A stretch of DNA of 64,000 nucleotides from Ktedonobacter sp. SOSP1-85 (GCF_016587415.1 NZ_BNJI01000001.1:4689501-4753500), one strand, 5' to 3'. Positions 51,444 to 60,219 are shown, counted from the stretch's first letter. Numbers and translations are program-made. Notes: generated by a model not told the origin, from the letters alone.

Positions 51444-52767
51444 GAAGAAAAACATAAATCGTCTCTTGAGGCAGCAGGATGACCGCGATGTACGCGGGCT
51501 TGCTGCCTATCGTAGTGCCGGCGGCTATAGCGCGCTCGAGAGTGCGCTACGCCAGAACACGCCCAACCAGATTATCCAGCAGGTGACGGATGCCAAGCTG
51601 CGTGGTCGTGGTGGTGCTGGTCGCCTGACCGGCGAGAAATGGCGCGTCGTGCGTTCAACCGACGACGACCAGAAGTATGTTATTTGTAATGCCTATGATG
51701 CCGATAGCCGTTCCCTGGCGGCCCGCCTCTTGCTGGAGTACAATCCACACCAGGTCATCGAGGGCATCATCCTGGCAGCCTACGCGGTAGGTGCGTCTGA
51801 GGCGTATCTCTTTACGCGCAGCCTGTACAAAGAAGGCATTCAGACGGTGCAGACCGCGTTGCAGGAAGCGGTCGAGGCCAACCTGGTTGGACGTGATATC
51901 CTGGGGACCGACTTTAGCTGCTCCATCTCAGTGGTCGCGGTAGATCTTGGCTTTATCGGTGGCGAGGAGACGGTGCAAATCGCCGCCATCAAGGGACGCC
52001 GTGGTATGCCTGAGCAGCGCCCACCCTTCCCAGCCCAGTACGGTCTGTGGGATAAACCAACGGCGATCAATAGCGTGGAGACGCTGGCTAACGTGCCCGT
52101 AATTGTGCGTGAAGGCCCGGGCGCATTCGCCCAGACCGGCACGAGCATTACCGGCGGCAGCAAGATCCTGACGGTCTATGGCGCGGGTGCCGAGAGCGAG
52201 CCACGTGTGATCGAGGTTCCCTTTGGAACCACCATTCGCGATATCCTGACGCGCGCCGGAATCAATGCGAGCGCCGATGATATCCGTGGCGTGGTGGTCG
52301 GTGGTGCCGAAGGTGGAGCCCTGCCTCCTTCTCTACTGGATACGATCTTTGATTACGATCCCATTGAAGAGGCTGGTGCGATAGTTGGCTCTGGCGTAAT
52401 TGAGGTCCTGCCCGTCGACACCTGCATGGTGGCATGGGCAATGGAGCGGAGCCGCTATCTGAGCAAAGAGTCTTGTGGAAAGTGCGTTCCCTGTCGTCTG
52501 GGTGTGAAGCGCATTACAGGAATTCTTGAGGGTGTCGTAAGCGATCTGGGCGTCAATGGCGACCTGGATGTGCTCGATGAGTTTGCGCAGTATGTCCCCA
52601 ATGGCTCACTCTGTGGCTTTGGTGTACAGGCAACCAACCCCTTGAAGACCGCGAAGCGTTACTGGCCGGAACACTTCACCATGCATGTGCAGGAGTTGCA
52701 GTGTCCGACCGGAAAATGCGCGCCAGTGCGCTCTCATCGTTTCGTGACGAAGCACGTTTTGCCGTAG
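51436..52767 (+). CDS. NuoF/HydB-like protein with altered flavin loop
   Basis: 443 aa. NuoF landmarks: LRGRGGAGRLTGEKW, GFIGGEETVQIAAIKGRRGM, a SLBB-like domain, and the N3-type cluster Cys347-x2-Cys350-x2-Cys353 (ESCGKCVPCR) with Cys393 (SLCGFG). The FMN/NADH loop, normally NADEGEPG, reads NAYDADSRS, losing the conserved acidic and Gly-Pro residues; the Cys of the usual ICGEET is Gly. NADH use is therefore doubtful although FMN may still bind. It overlaps the preceding gene by 8 nt. In Stn/HydABC-type bifurcating enzymes a NuoF-like subunit carries the bifurcating flavin centre. Confidence 0.85.
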   Translation: MPEKKNINRLLRQQDDRDVRGLAAYRSAGGYSALESALRQNTPNQIIQQVTDAKLRGRGGAGRLTGEKWRVVRSTDDDQKYVICNAYDADSRSLAARLLLEYNPHQVIEGIILAAYAVGASEAYLFTRSLYKEGIQTVQTALQEAVEANLVGRDILGTDFSCSISVVAVDLGFIGGEETVQIAAIKGRRGMPEQRPPFPAQYGLWDKPTAINSVETLANVPVIVREGPGAFAQTGTSITGGSKILTVYGAGAESEPRVIEVPFGTTIRDILTRAGINASADDIRGVVVGGAEGGALPPSLLDTIFDYDPIEEAGAIVGSGVIEVLPVDTCMVAWAMERSRYLSKESCGKCVPCRLGVKRITGILEGVVSDLGVNGDLDVLDEFAQYVPNGSLCGFGVQATNPLKTAKRYWPEHFTMHVQELQCPTGKCAPVRSHRFVTKHVLP

Positions 52768-52794
52768 TCAGCGATGCGAAGAGGATAAGTATTC

Positions 52795-55200
52795 ATGGCA
52801 ATTACAATTAGAGATAATTTTTCTGTCAGCACTCGGGAGCAGACACCTCTCGTTCGTAACGAGGTCGGCCATCCTAGTTTTACCCTGACCATTGATGGCA
52901 AGGTCATGCAGGCTTACGAAGGCCAGACCATCCTGAGTGTGGCGGTTGATAATGGGATTGAAGATATCCCTAATCTGTGTAATGATGAGAAGCTAGAGCC
53001 AACCTCGGCCTGCCGCATGTGCCTGGTGCACATTGATGGCGTCGACCGGCCTCTGCCCTCATGTAACACGCCTGCTCAGCCCGGCATGATGGTGACGACG
53101 AACTCGGATGAGCTCTTCCACATTCGCCGCACCAACCTGGAGATGATGCTCTCCGACCACAATGCCTACTGTCAGCCTCCCTGCCAGGTCGAGTGCCCAA
53201 CTCACATCGACATCCCTGGCTACCTGGAGCTGATCGCGCAGGGTTCGATGAAAGAGGCCGCACGCCTGGTTAAAGAGGTGCTGCCTTTCCCCTATATCCT
53301 GGGCCTGGTCTGCCCGGCTCCCTGTCAGAAGGGCTGCCGCCGCGCGCTGGTCGAGGAAGAGATCGCTATCTGTCGCATGCATGGTCATGCCGCTGAGACC
53401 TGCCTGCTTGATCCTCCTGTGCCCTACGAGAAGGATCCAGCCACCGGCAAGAAGGTCGCGGTCATCGGTGCTGGCCCGGCTGGTATGGCCTGTGCCTACT
53501 ACCTGGCCCTGCGCGGCCACCAGGTCAAGATCTTCGACAAGCAGCCACAGGCAGGTGGTATGTTGCGTTATGGCATTCCTGAATATCGCTTGCAGAAGGA
53601 TATGATGGATCGTGAGCTGCAGCATGTCCTCGACCTGGGTGCCGAGATCCAGTTTAATGTCGAGCTTGGCAAAGACTTCACGGTAGATGACCTCTTCGCC
53701 CTGGGCTACGACGCCATCTACCTGGCGATCGGTGCCTGGACCAGTAATCCGCTGAAGATCGAGGGTGAGGATGCCGAGGGCGTGGTTAACGCTATCGCCT
53801 TCCTGGGTGAAAAGGTCGAGGGTAAGTTCGTTCCCGTTCGCGAGAACGACGAGGTCGTCGTTATCGGTGGTGGTTTCACCGCCTTCGACTGTACCCGTAC
53901 CTCGCTGCGCCTGGGCGCGAAGGTCCACACCATGTACCGCCGCGGTCGTAGTGAGATGGGCGCGACTGAAGAAGAGGTTGAGGATGGTGAGGCCGAGGGT
54001 ACGCATCTGCAGCTCTATGTGAGTCAGACGCGCATCATCACCGAGAATGGCAAGGTCAAGGGCGTGGAGTTCCAGCGCAACAAGCTGGGCGAACCAGACG
54101 CCAGTGGCCGCCGCCGCCCGGTTCCCGTTCCCGGCTCCGAGTTCATCGTTGGTTGTAACACGGTCGTCCCGGCCATCGGTCAGAAGCCCGATGAGCGTGT
54201 GCTTGACTCCAAGTCGGGTGTGAAGTGGACCAAGTGGAGCACGATCCAGACCAACCCCCATAACTTCATGACGGACCGCCACGGCGTCTTCGCCGGTGGT
54301 GACTGTCAGATGGGCGCTAAGACCGTCATTGAGTGTATCGCTCAGGGCAAACTGGGTGCGCGCTCAATGCATGCCTTCCTGATGGGTGAGGACATGGACG
54401 AGGTCTCCCGCCGCCTGGAGCTGGAGGAGCGCAAGCCTGACCTCTTCGACATCGTGCCCTACAAGCCGGTCGAGCCTAAGGTCAAGATGCCGATGCTCCC
54501 CTATGAGGAGCGCAAGCGCAATTTCAAGATTATTGAGTCTGGGTATGTGCAGGAGCAGGCCCAGCGCGAGGCTGCCCGCTGTCTCCAGTGTGCCTGTCCG
54601 GCGGCTGGCCAGTGCGACCTTCAGCGCTACAGTATCGAGCATGGCCTGGCCGACAACCGTTTCCATGACGGTGAGCCGACCGACTACCATGACTACGAGA
54701 CCGATCTCTCGCACAGCTTCATCCTGCGCGATCCCAACAAGTGCATCAACTGTACGCAGTGTGTTCGCGTCTGCCACGACGTCATCGGCCCCGACTGCTA
54801 CGGTATGTTTGGTAAGGGTTTTGATACCATCGTCTCGACCCCGTTCAATGTCAGCCTGCATGACACCGATTGCGTCTCCTGTGGCGCCTGTGTCCAGGTC
54901 TGCCCAACTGGTTCGCTGATGATGGCCGAGCGCCACCTGACACGCTACTCCTTCGCGCTGGACCGCTGTATCTTCTGCGGCGACTGCGTCGAGGTCTGCC
55001 CTCACGGTGCGCTGGGTGAGACCCCCAACTTCGAGCTCTCGTTCTTCAACCGCTTCGGTGAGGACGTGACCCTGGAGAAGCAAGACTTGGCCCAGGCTCC
55101 CAACTACCTGGTTCGCCAGCGTCTGCCCCGCAGCAAGAAGAGCCTGCCCGTCATGAGCCCGCTGGTTCGCCCGTTGCCCGCCCGCGGCATCCGCGAATAA
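52795..55200 (+). CDS. NuoG-type 2Fe-2S/GltD-NfnB-like/ferredoxin flavoprotein
   Basis: 801 aa in this order: a NuoG-like [2Fe-2S] domain (Cys62, 73, 76, 90), a GltD-type N-terminal iron-sulfur region (Cys126, 130, 134 and 173, 177, 181), an FAD- and NAD(P)-binding oxidoreductase (VAVIGAGPAGMACAYYLA and VVVIGGGFTAFDC; GVFAGGDCQMG), and C-terminal ferredoxin motifs (CINCTQCVRVC, CVSCGACVQVCP, CIFCGDCVEVCP). This resembles the NADPH-binding subunit of Nfn/Stn-type transhydrogenases. Spacing to the NuoF-like gene is 27 nt. The likely task is to move electrons between NADP(H), ferredoxin and a third carrier, together with the three upstream proteins. Confidence 0.88.
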   Translation: MAITIRDNFSVSTREQTPLVRNEVGHPSFTLTIDGKVMQAYEGQTILSVAVDNGIEDIPNLCNDEKLEPTSACRMCLVHIDGVDRPLPSCNTPAQPGMMVTTNSDELFHIRRTNLEMMLSDHNAYCQPPCQVECPTHIDIPGYLELIAQGSMKEAARLVKEVLPFPYILGLVCPAPCQKGCRRALVEEEIAICRMHGHAAETCLLDPPVPYEKDPATGKKVAVIGAGPAGMACAYYLALRGHQVKIFDKQPQAGGMLRYGIPEYRLQKDMMDRELQHVLDLGAEIQFNVELGKDFTVDDLFALGYDAIYLAIGAWTSNPLKIEGEDAEGVVNAIAFLGEKVEGKFVPVRENDEVVVIGGGFTAFDCTRTSLRLGAKVHTMYRRGRSEMGATEEEVEDGEAEGTHLQLYVSQTRIITENGKVKGVEFQRNKLGEPDASGRRRPVPVPGSEFIVGCNTVVPAIGQKPDERVLDSKSGVKWTKWSTIQTNPHNFMTDRHGVFAGGDCQMGAKTVIECIAQGKLGARSMHAFLMGEDMDEVSRRLELEERKPDLFDIVPYKPVEPKVKMPMLPYEERKRNFKIIESGYVQEQAQREAARCLQCACPAAGQCDLQRYSIEHGLADNRFHDGEPTDYHDYETDLSHSFILRDPNKCINCTQCVRVCHDVIGPDCYGMFGKGFDTIVSTPFNVSLHDTDCVSCGACVQVCPTGSLMMAERHLTRYSFALDRCIFCGDCVEVCPHGALGETPNFELSFFNRFGEDVTLEKQDLAQAPNYLVRQRLPRSKKSLPVMSPLVRPLPARGIRE

Positions 55201-55204
55201 GAGA

Positions 55205-55278
55205 GTTTCTCAGCAAAAACGCAAGAGCGTCAGTCCCCCCTTGGGGGGACTGACGCTCTTGCGTTTTTGCTGAGAAAC
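55205..55278. terminator. 36-bp perfect hairpin ending the redox operon
   Basis: Arms 55205-55240 and 55243-55278 are perfectly complementary with a 2-nt loop. It begins 5 nt after the operon's stop codon. It is the longest perfect stem in the window and contains an internal T-run (GTTTTTGC), so it may terminate in either direction. Confidence 0.8.
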
Positions 55279-55482
55279 AACCCAGGAAAAGCACTTCGGC
55301 TAGAGGAAATTTCGTGTATTTGGTATCATATGAGGAACGTGGTCATGGAGAGGTGAGGCAGGAGCGGGCACCCATCCGTGTATGATGGTAGGATAGAGAA
55401 GAATTGCCTGTCAGCCCGTTAGTGGTAGATGCTAGTAGCCGCGTACGCAAGTAGCGGGCCGCCAAAGTCGGAGAGGGTTACG

Positions 55483-56862
55483 ATGGCGAAACAACGTGAG
55501 TTACGCTTCCCCAAAGGCTTTTTGTGGGGGACCGCCTCCTCGTCGCACCAGTGCGAGGGAGGCAATGTCAATAACCAGTGGTATCGCTGGGAGCAACAGG
55601 GCCACATTCTCAGTGGCGAGGAGTGTGGGCAGGCCGCGAACTGGTGGGAGAACGCCGAGCAGGATTTTGAGCTGGCGGAACAGATGGAGAATAACGCGCT
55701 ACGCTTGAGTCTGGAGTGGAGCCGCATCGAGCCTCGCGAGGGAGTATGGGATAGCTCGGCGCTTGAGCGCTATCGCGAGATGCTTCAGGACCTGCGGCGT
55801 CGCAATATGACGCCCGTGGCGACGCTGCACCACTTTACCGAGCCGCTCTGGTTCGCGGAGCGCGGCAGCTTCGCGCGCGGCGAGAACGTGCGCTACTTCC
55901 TGCGCTATGTCAACTATGTGACACGGGCACTCAAGGACCTCTGTGATTTCTGGGTGACGCTGAATGAGCCAAACGTCTACGCGGTTCAGGGCTACCAGAT
56001 GGGCGAGTTTCCGCCGGGTGAGCGCGATCTGCTGCGCGCCTTGCGTGTCCTGCATAACCTCATGCGCGCCCATGTAGAGGCCTTCTACGCCATACGGCTG
56101 CACCAGCCTCAGGCGCGCATTGGCTACTGCCTGCATTACCGCCTCCTCGATCCTGCGTTCTTTCTCTCTCCACTCGATCACGCCGTGGCAGGCGTGCAGG
56201 ACTCCTTCTTCAACTGGAACGCGCTCAAGCTCGCAGAGGAGGGCCGCTATGCCTTCCCCTGGAACTTGCTTACGCCAGGTATCCGGCGCGCGACAGGCTC
56301 CCGCGACTATCACGGGGTCAACTACTATACCCGCGAACTGGTGAGCTTCGATCCAGGTGCGACGAGCGATGCCTTTGGCAGGCGCTCGATCCGCCCGGGC
56401 GCGGTCTGCAATGACGAGGGGCTGGATGGCCATTTCGGTGAGATCTATCCCGAGGGGATGTATCGCGTCCTGTACGAGGTCTACCGGCGCACGCGTGGCA
56501 ATAAACCGCTGTACATCAGCGAAAATGGCTTCTGCGATGCCCGCGATGATCGGCGACCAGCCGCGATTCTGGAGCACCTGGCGCAGGCGCATCGCGCCAT
56601 TCAGGATGGCATCCCGGTGAAGGGCTACTTCTACTGGTCTCTGGTGGACAATTTTGAGTGGAATAATGGCTGGCATGTGCGCTTTGGCCTGATCGACCTG
56701 GACCCCCGAACGCAGCGGCGTACGCCCCGGCGCAGCGCCAGCATGTTTGGTGAAATCTGTCGCGCCAACGCGATTACCGAGGATATTGTGGCGCGTTACG
56801 CTCCCAAAGCCCTGGAGAGCATCTTTGGCCCTCGTGAAGCGCTACAGCATTTGCATGTGTAG
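55483..56862 (+). CDS. Glycoside hydrolase family 1 (beta-glucosidase-like)
   Basis: 459 aa. GH1 landmarks: the N-terminal FPKGFLWGTASSSHQCEGG, the acid/base Glu in TLNEPNVYA, the nucleophile Glu in LYISENGFCD, and the aglycone-site Trp residues in YWSLVDNFEWNNGW. No signal peptide, so it is cytoplasmic. The ATG at 55483 is chosen because GGAGAGGG stands 5 nt upstream; 18 extra codons to an earlier start have no ribosome site. Exact sugar specificity (glucoside, galactoside or phospho-glycoside) is not clear from motifs. No sugar transporter lies beside it. Confidence 0.92.
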   Translation: MAKQRELRFPKGFLWGTASSSHQCEGGNVNNQWYRWEQQGHILSGEECGQAANWWENAEQDFELAEQMENNALRLSLEWSRIEPREGVWDSSALERYREMLQDLRRRNMTPVATLHHFTEPLWFAERGSFARGENVRYFLRYVNYVTRALKDLCDFWVTLNEPNVYAVQGYQMGEFPPGERDLLRALRVLHNLMRAHVEAFYAIRLHQPQARIGYCLHYRLLDPAFFLSPLDHAVAGVQDSFFNWNALKLAEEGRYAFPWNLLTPGIRRATGSRDYHGVNYYTRELVSFDPGATSDAFGRRSIRPGAVCNDEGLDGHFGEIYPEGMYRVLYEVYRRTRGNKPLYISENGFCDARDDRRPAAILEHLAQAHRAIQDGIPVKGYFYWSLVDNFEWNNGWHVRFGLIDLDPRTQRRTPRRSASMFGEICRANAITEDIVARYAPKALESIFGPREALQHLHV

Positions 56863-56982
56863 TTGCTTGAGCTGCCAGATTTGATCCATGGAACATTTGT
56901 GCGTCCTTATACGTAGAATCTTTATTCGGGTGTTGTGTTTTTTTGCATCAAGCTTTCATAACTGATTCATCAAGAGGAATGC

Positions 56983-57579
56983 ATGGATATTACAGCGTCT
57001 GGCATTGGCCTGGCCTTCTCATCGGGCATTAACGCCTATATGCCACTCCTGTCGTACGCGATCGCGGCGCGTTTCTTTCACCTGTACAAAGTCAATCCTG
57101 ACTTTGCGTATATCACAAGCGACTGGTTTATGATCGCGCTGGCCATCCTGGCCCTGGCCGATCTCTTCGCGGATAAAATCCCTGGTGTGGATCATGTCTG
57201 GGATATCATTCATACTGTAGTGCGTCCCATCGCGGGCGCGCTGGTGGCCGCGGCCGCCTCTGGTCATACCTCCGGGGCTGCCCTGGCGATTCCACTGATC
57301 GTGGGTGGTAGTATCGCGGGCGTGACGCACGCGACCAAGGCCACCACACGTGCCGCCTCAACCGTGGGAACGGCGGGTTTTCTCAACATCGGGATCAGCA
57401 TCCTGGAAGACATAGGGATGATCATCTCGGTCATACTCTCGCTGCTGGCGCCTACGGTGATGGTCGTGATTGTCGTGCTCTGTCTCGCGCTCTTCATCTT
57501 TGTAGGCACGAAGATCGTGAAGCGGCTGCGAGCGCGCCGCCAGCGTCGCCAGCAGGCCAAAACCATGTCGTCGGTGTGA
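56983..57579 (+). CDS. DUF4126 membrane protein
   Basis: 198 aa with about four to five membrane helices and the DUF4126 pattern: GIGLAFSSGINAYMPLL near the start, LADLFADKIPGVDHVWDIIH in the middle and a glycine/alanine-rich GGSIAGVTHATKATTRAAST helix. A basic tail (RLRARRQRRQQ) ends it. The function of this family is unknown. The gene appears monocistronic and is closed by a 32-bp perfect hairpin. Confidence 0.85.
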   Translation: MDITASGIGLAFSSGINAYMPLLSYAIAARFFHLYKVNPDFAYITSDWFMIALAILALADLFADKIPGVDHVWDIIHTVVRPIAGALVAAAASGHTSGAALAIPLIVGGSIAGVTHATKATTRAASTVGTAGFLNIGISILEDIGMIISVILSLLAPTVMVVIVVLCLALFIFVGTKIVKRLRARRQRRQQAKTMSSV

Positions 57580-57601
57580 CTTCTCGCACCAGCGGCGCTC
57601 G

Positions 57602-57672
57602 CTTGGGTAAATGATATGGAGAGCCCCTGGCGGCCTATGACCGCCAGGGGCTCTCCATATCATTTACCCAAG
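57602..57672. terminator. 32-bp perfect hairpin after the DUF4126 gene
   Basis: Arms 57602-57633 and 57641-57672 are perfectly complementary around the loop CCTATGA. It begins 22 nt after the stop codon. There is no T-tract. Confidence 0.7.
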
Positions 57673-57808
57673 TATAGCTAAGAAACGTGTAATAGGTGTA
57701 GGGTTGATGAATGGGTCAGTGGATATTGCTAATGTTCACTGACACTGTTTGTTGTATACTTTAGAAAAGTGTATCTACCTCAAGGTTTCTCGTCACTATG
57801 TGGCTCGC

Positions 57809-57893
57809 GGGGAATGGTATGTGGTGGGCAAAGGCCACTAGTCTTTGCCCACCACATACCATTCCCCCTGAGAAGCGCCGCAGACGCTGAGAG
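57809..57893 (+). repeat. Perfect 25-bp hairpin plus GCGCCGCAGACGC motif (H4)
   Basis: Arms 57809-57833 and 57843-57867 are perfectly complementary with a 9-nt loop, followed by the constant motif GCGCCGCAGACGC (57875-57887) and TGAGAG. It lies immediately upstream of the PRC-BON gene. Confidence 0.8.
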
Positions 57894-57906
57894 TATCTAA
57901 TATAAT
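57878..57906 (+). promoter_or_regulatory. Possible promoter embedded in the H4 motif
   Basis: A perfect TATAAT (57901-57906) sits exactly 17 nt after CCGCAG of the constant motif and 20 nt before the ATG of the PRC-BON gene. CCGCAG is not a standard -35, so if this is a promoter it would use another sigma factor or an activator. Confidence 0.4.
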
Positions 57907-57926
57907 AAAGCAGGAATAATGGTGTT

Positions 57927-58928
57927 ATGGAAACGACGACGACATCAATCTCTGAGATGCAGAAATTTATTTTTGGCAGCAAGGTCTATTGCTCCGATGG
58001 TGAGAGTGGGACGCTGACCCATATAGGCTTTGATGCCCGAGATTGGCGGGCCATTGTGCTGGGTGTGCGCTTAGGTCGCTTTATGGGCCGCACCGTCTAT
58101 GTGCCCTTCAATACGGTCGCGAGCGCCTCCAGCAATGGCGCCAACCTGACTATTTCGCGTGATGAGCAGGAGCAGGCGCGCAAAGAGGCGCCCGGCGCCG
58201 CTATGTTCGATAGCCGTTCGCAGGTGCATCATAGCGAATCGGGTTCGACGGGCGCACTCTACCTGATCGCCGTGCATCCTGGCAGTGGCGAACTGGCCTA
58301 CGTGGTCGCCAAGAGCCTGAAGGGGCAGGACGTACTGCTGGCGAGACGCTATCTCTCGCGTCTGGAGAGCGGTCGCATCGAGGCCTCGCTGCCCGAGGCT
58401 ACCTTGCAGAGCCTGCCGAACTATCGCCCCGATGGCGAGCTTCAGAACGAGGTTGAAGAGATCCTCTTCGATCTGGGGCCGCTCCATATAGACTTCAAGG
58501 GTATGGAGGTGCGTGTACTCGATAGCGTGCTCTACCTGAACGGCAACATCTCTAGCTCGCTGCGTTCCGATATCGTCACCAATCAGGCATTGGGCGTCCC
58601 TGGCCTGCTGGAGATCAAGAATCGCCTGGTGGCCGACGATACGCTGGCCAGTCAGCTCGCGATGGCCATGGCGCATGATCCCCGCACGCAGGGCCTGCCA
58701 ATTGGTGTCTATCCACGCCTGGGCAATGTGCGTCTGAGTGGTAGCGTCCGCGATGAGGCGCAGAAGCAGGCCGCCGAAGAGATCGCCAGCAAGTTCCCCG
58801 GCGTGCGCTCCGTAGAGAATGAGTTGCGGGTCGACTCCGCCACCTCCATGCTCTACGTCCTTTCCAGCACTGAAAGCATGGAACCCAAGGACCAGATCCC
58901 CGGCAAATATGTCCGCCACACCAAATAA
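57927..58928 (+). CDS. PRC-barrel and BON-domain protein
   Basis: 333 aa, soluble. The N-terminal 60 residues resemble a PRC-barrel (FGSKVYCSDGESGTLTHIGF, then VYVPFNTV). The C-terminal half holds two BON-like repeats (VRVLDSVLYLNGNISSSLRS with IKNRLVADD, and VRLSGSVRDEAQKQAAEEIA with VRSVENELRV). BON domains are thought to bind membranes or phospholipids and often occur in stress-related proteins; PRC-barrels mediate protein contacts. No signal sequence is seen. It is followed by a bidirectional terminator shared with the convergent PLP-enzyme gene. Confidence 0.8.
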   Translation: METTTTSISEMQKFIFGSKVYCSDGESGTLTHIGFDARDWRAIVLGVRLGRFMGRTVYVPFNTVASASSNGANLTISRDEQEQARKEAPGAAMFDSRSQVHHSESGSTGALYLIAVHPGSGELAYVVAKSLKGQDVLLARRYLSRLESGRIEASLPEATLQSLPNYRPDGELQNEVEEILFDLGPLHIDFKGMEVRVLDSVLYLNGNISSSLRSDIVTNQALGVPGLLEIKNRLVADDTLASQLAMAMAHDPRTQGLPIGVYPRLGNVRLSGSVRDEAQKQAAEEIASKFPGVRSVENELRVDSATSMLYVLSSTESMEPKDQIPGKYVRHTK

Positions 58929-58934
58929 CTATCA

Positions 58935-58994
58935 GTAGAAAAAGAAGAAAAGGAGCATGGGGCATGCCTCATGCTCCTTTTCTTCTTTTTCTAC
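58935..58994. terminator. Bidirectional terminator, 25-bp perfect stem
   Basis: Arms 58935-58959 and 58970-58994 are perfectly complementary; the right arm is T-rich (CTTTTCTTCTTTTTCTAC) and the left A-rich, so it can stop transcription from both convergent genes. Confidence 0.85.
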
Positions 58995-58998
58995 ACTT

Positions 58999-60219
58999 TT
59001 ACCCTCTCAACGCCTGGTCCAGATCACTCAGGATGTCGTCGATGTGCTCGATGCCAACGGAGAGGCGGATGCATCCGGGGTTGATGCCCAGGTTGCGGCG
59101 CTCTTTGTCGCTGAGCGTACGATGTGAGGACATGGGGGGATAGCTGACGAGCGAGAAGACATCGCCCAGGCTCGTGGCAGGTAGACAGAGCTGGAGCCGG
59201 TTCATAAAGCGATAGACGGCCTCCTGGCTCTGCTCCTTGAGTTCGAAGGAGAGCAGGCCACCATAGCGCCCCTGGCCAATGAGGCGCTCTGCTAACTCAT
59301 GCTGTGGGTGGCTGGCGAGGCTGGGGAAGTGGACGCACTCGACTGCGGGATGCTCGCTCAGGAAGGCCGCGACCTGGTTAGCATTGCCGCAATGGCGCTC
59401 CATGCGTAGGGCCAGGGTGCGTAGACCGCGCATGGTCAGGTGTGCCTCGAAGGGGCTGAGCATGGCGCCCAGCAGGTTAGCGTTGGTGCGCAGGTTCCCC
59501 ATCAGCGAGTTCTTGGAGCTGATGACGGCCCCACCTGTGCTATCTCCATGCCCGCTGATATACTTGGTAGTGCTGTGGACGACCAGGTCAAAGCCGTGTT
59601 CGAGTGGGCGAATTAAATAGGGGGTCGCGAATGTACTATCGATCACGGTAATGGCCCCGACCTCTTGCGCGGCGGCGCTAATGGCGTCGAGATCGGCGAT
59701 CTTGACCAGGGGATTGGAGATGGTCTCTAAATAAACGACGTCTGGTTGCTCTTCGCGAATGATGGCGCCAACCTCCGGCACGCAGAGATCTTTGAGTACG
59801 ACCTCAACGCCATTGGGGATGTAGTGGGCCTGCAAGAGGCCAATCGAGGGGCCGTAGAGGTCTTTGGAGGCCAGGATCTTGGTCCCACTGGTCAGGCCTG
59901 CTGTGATGAGCGCGGCATTGATGGCTGCCATGCCTGAGCCGAAGGTGATGGCTCCTACGCCTCGCTCGGCACGGGCCAGGGCGTCTTCAAGCGTCTGGGC
60001 GTTGGGATTACCCTGGCGGGCGTAGACGAAAGCGGCGTCCCCATCGGGCGTCTTGCCGCTAAAGGCCTGGTCCAGGGCCTCGCAACTCTCGTGGATATAG
60101 GTCGTGCTGGCGTGAATGGGCTGGACGGTTGGTGTGCCAGTCTGGTAGCGCGAGCGTGCGCTCCGATCCTCATGGATGAGCTGCGTATCCAGGTGCCAGT
60201 TAGTATTGTAGTCTGTCAT
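58999..60219 (-). CDS. Cys/Met-metabolism PLP-dependent enzyme (cystathionine gamma-synthase/lyase family)
   Basis: 406 aa. The PLP lysine is in HSTTKYISGHGDSTGG, preceded by the family segments YARQGNPNAQTLEDALA, FGSGMAAINAALI and IDSTFATPYLIRPLEHG; the C-terminus has CIRLSVGIEHIDDILSDLDQAL. It could act as cystathionine gamma-synthase, gamma-lyase, methionine gamma-lyase or O-acetylhomoserine sulfhydrylase; motifs alone do not decide. The ATG at 60219 is preferred over a TTG two codons earlier, with AGAGG about 10 nt upstream. The redoxin-like gene lies 62 bp upstream on the same strand and may be co-transcribed. Confidence 0.9.
   Translation of the reverse strand: MTDYNTNWHLDTQLIHEDRSARSRYQTGTPTVQPIHASTTYIHESCEALDQAFSGKTPDGDAAFVYARQGNPNAQTLEDALARAERGVGAITFGSGMAAINAALITAGLTSGTKILASKDLYGPSIGLLQAHYIPNGVEVVLKDLCVPEVGAIIREEQPDVVYLETISNPLVKIADLDAISAAAQEVGAITVIDSTFATPYLIRPLEHGFDLVVHSTTKYISGHGDSTGGAVISSKNSLMGNLRTNANLLGAMLSPFEAHLTMRGLRTLALRMERHCGNANQVAAFLSEHPAVECVHFPSLASHPQHELAERLIGQGRYGGLLSFELKEQSQEAVYRFMNRLQLCLPATSLGDVFSLVSYPPMSSHRTLSDKERRNLGINPGCIRLSVGIEHIDDILSDLDQALRG

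Noticed and set aside
53059..54282. 407-codon minus-strand frame
   Set aside because: Exact antisense of the conserved FAD/NAD(P) domain of the 801-aa flavoprotein; composition is that of a shadow frame.
55699..56676. 325-codon minus-strand frame
   Set aside because: Antisense of the GH1 gene, which has both catalytic glutamates.
58071..58919. 282-codon minus-strand frame
   Set aside because: Antisense of the PRC-BON gene; no ribosome site and no recognisable domain.
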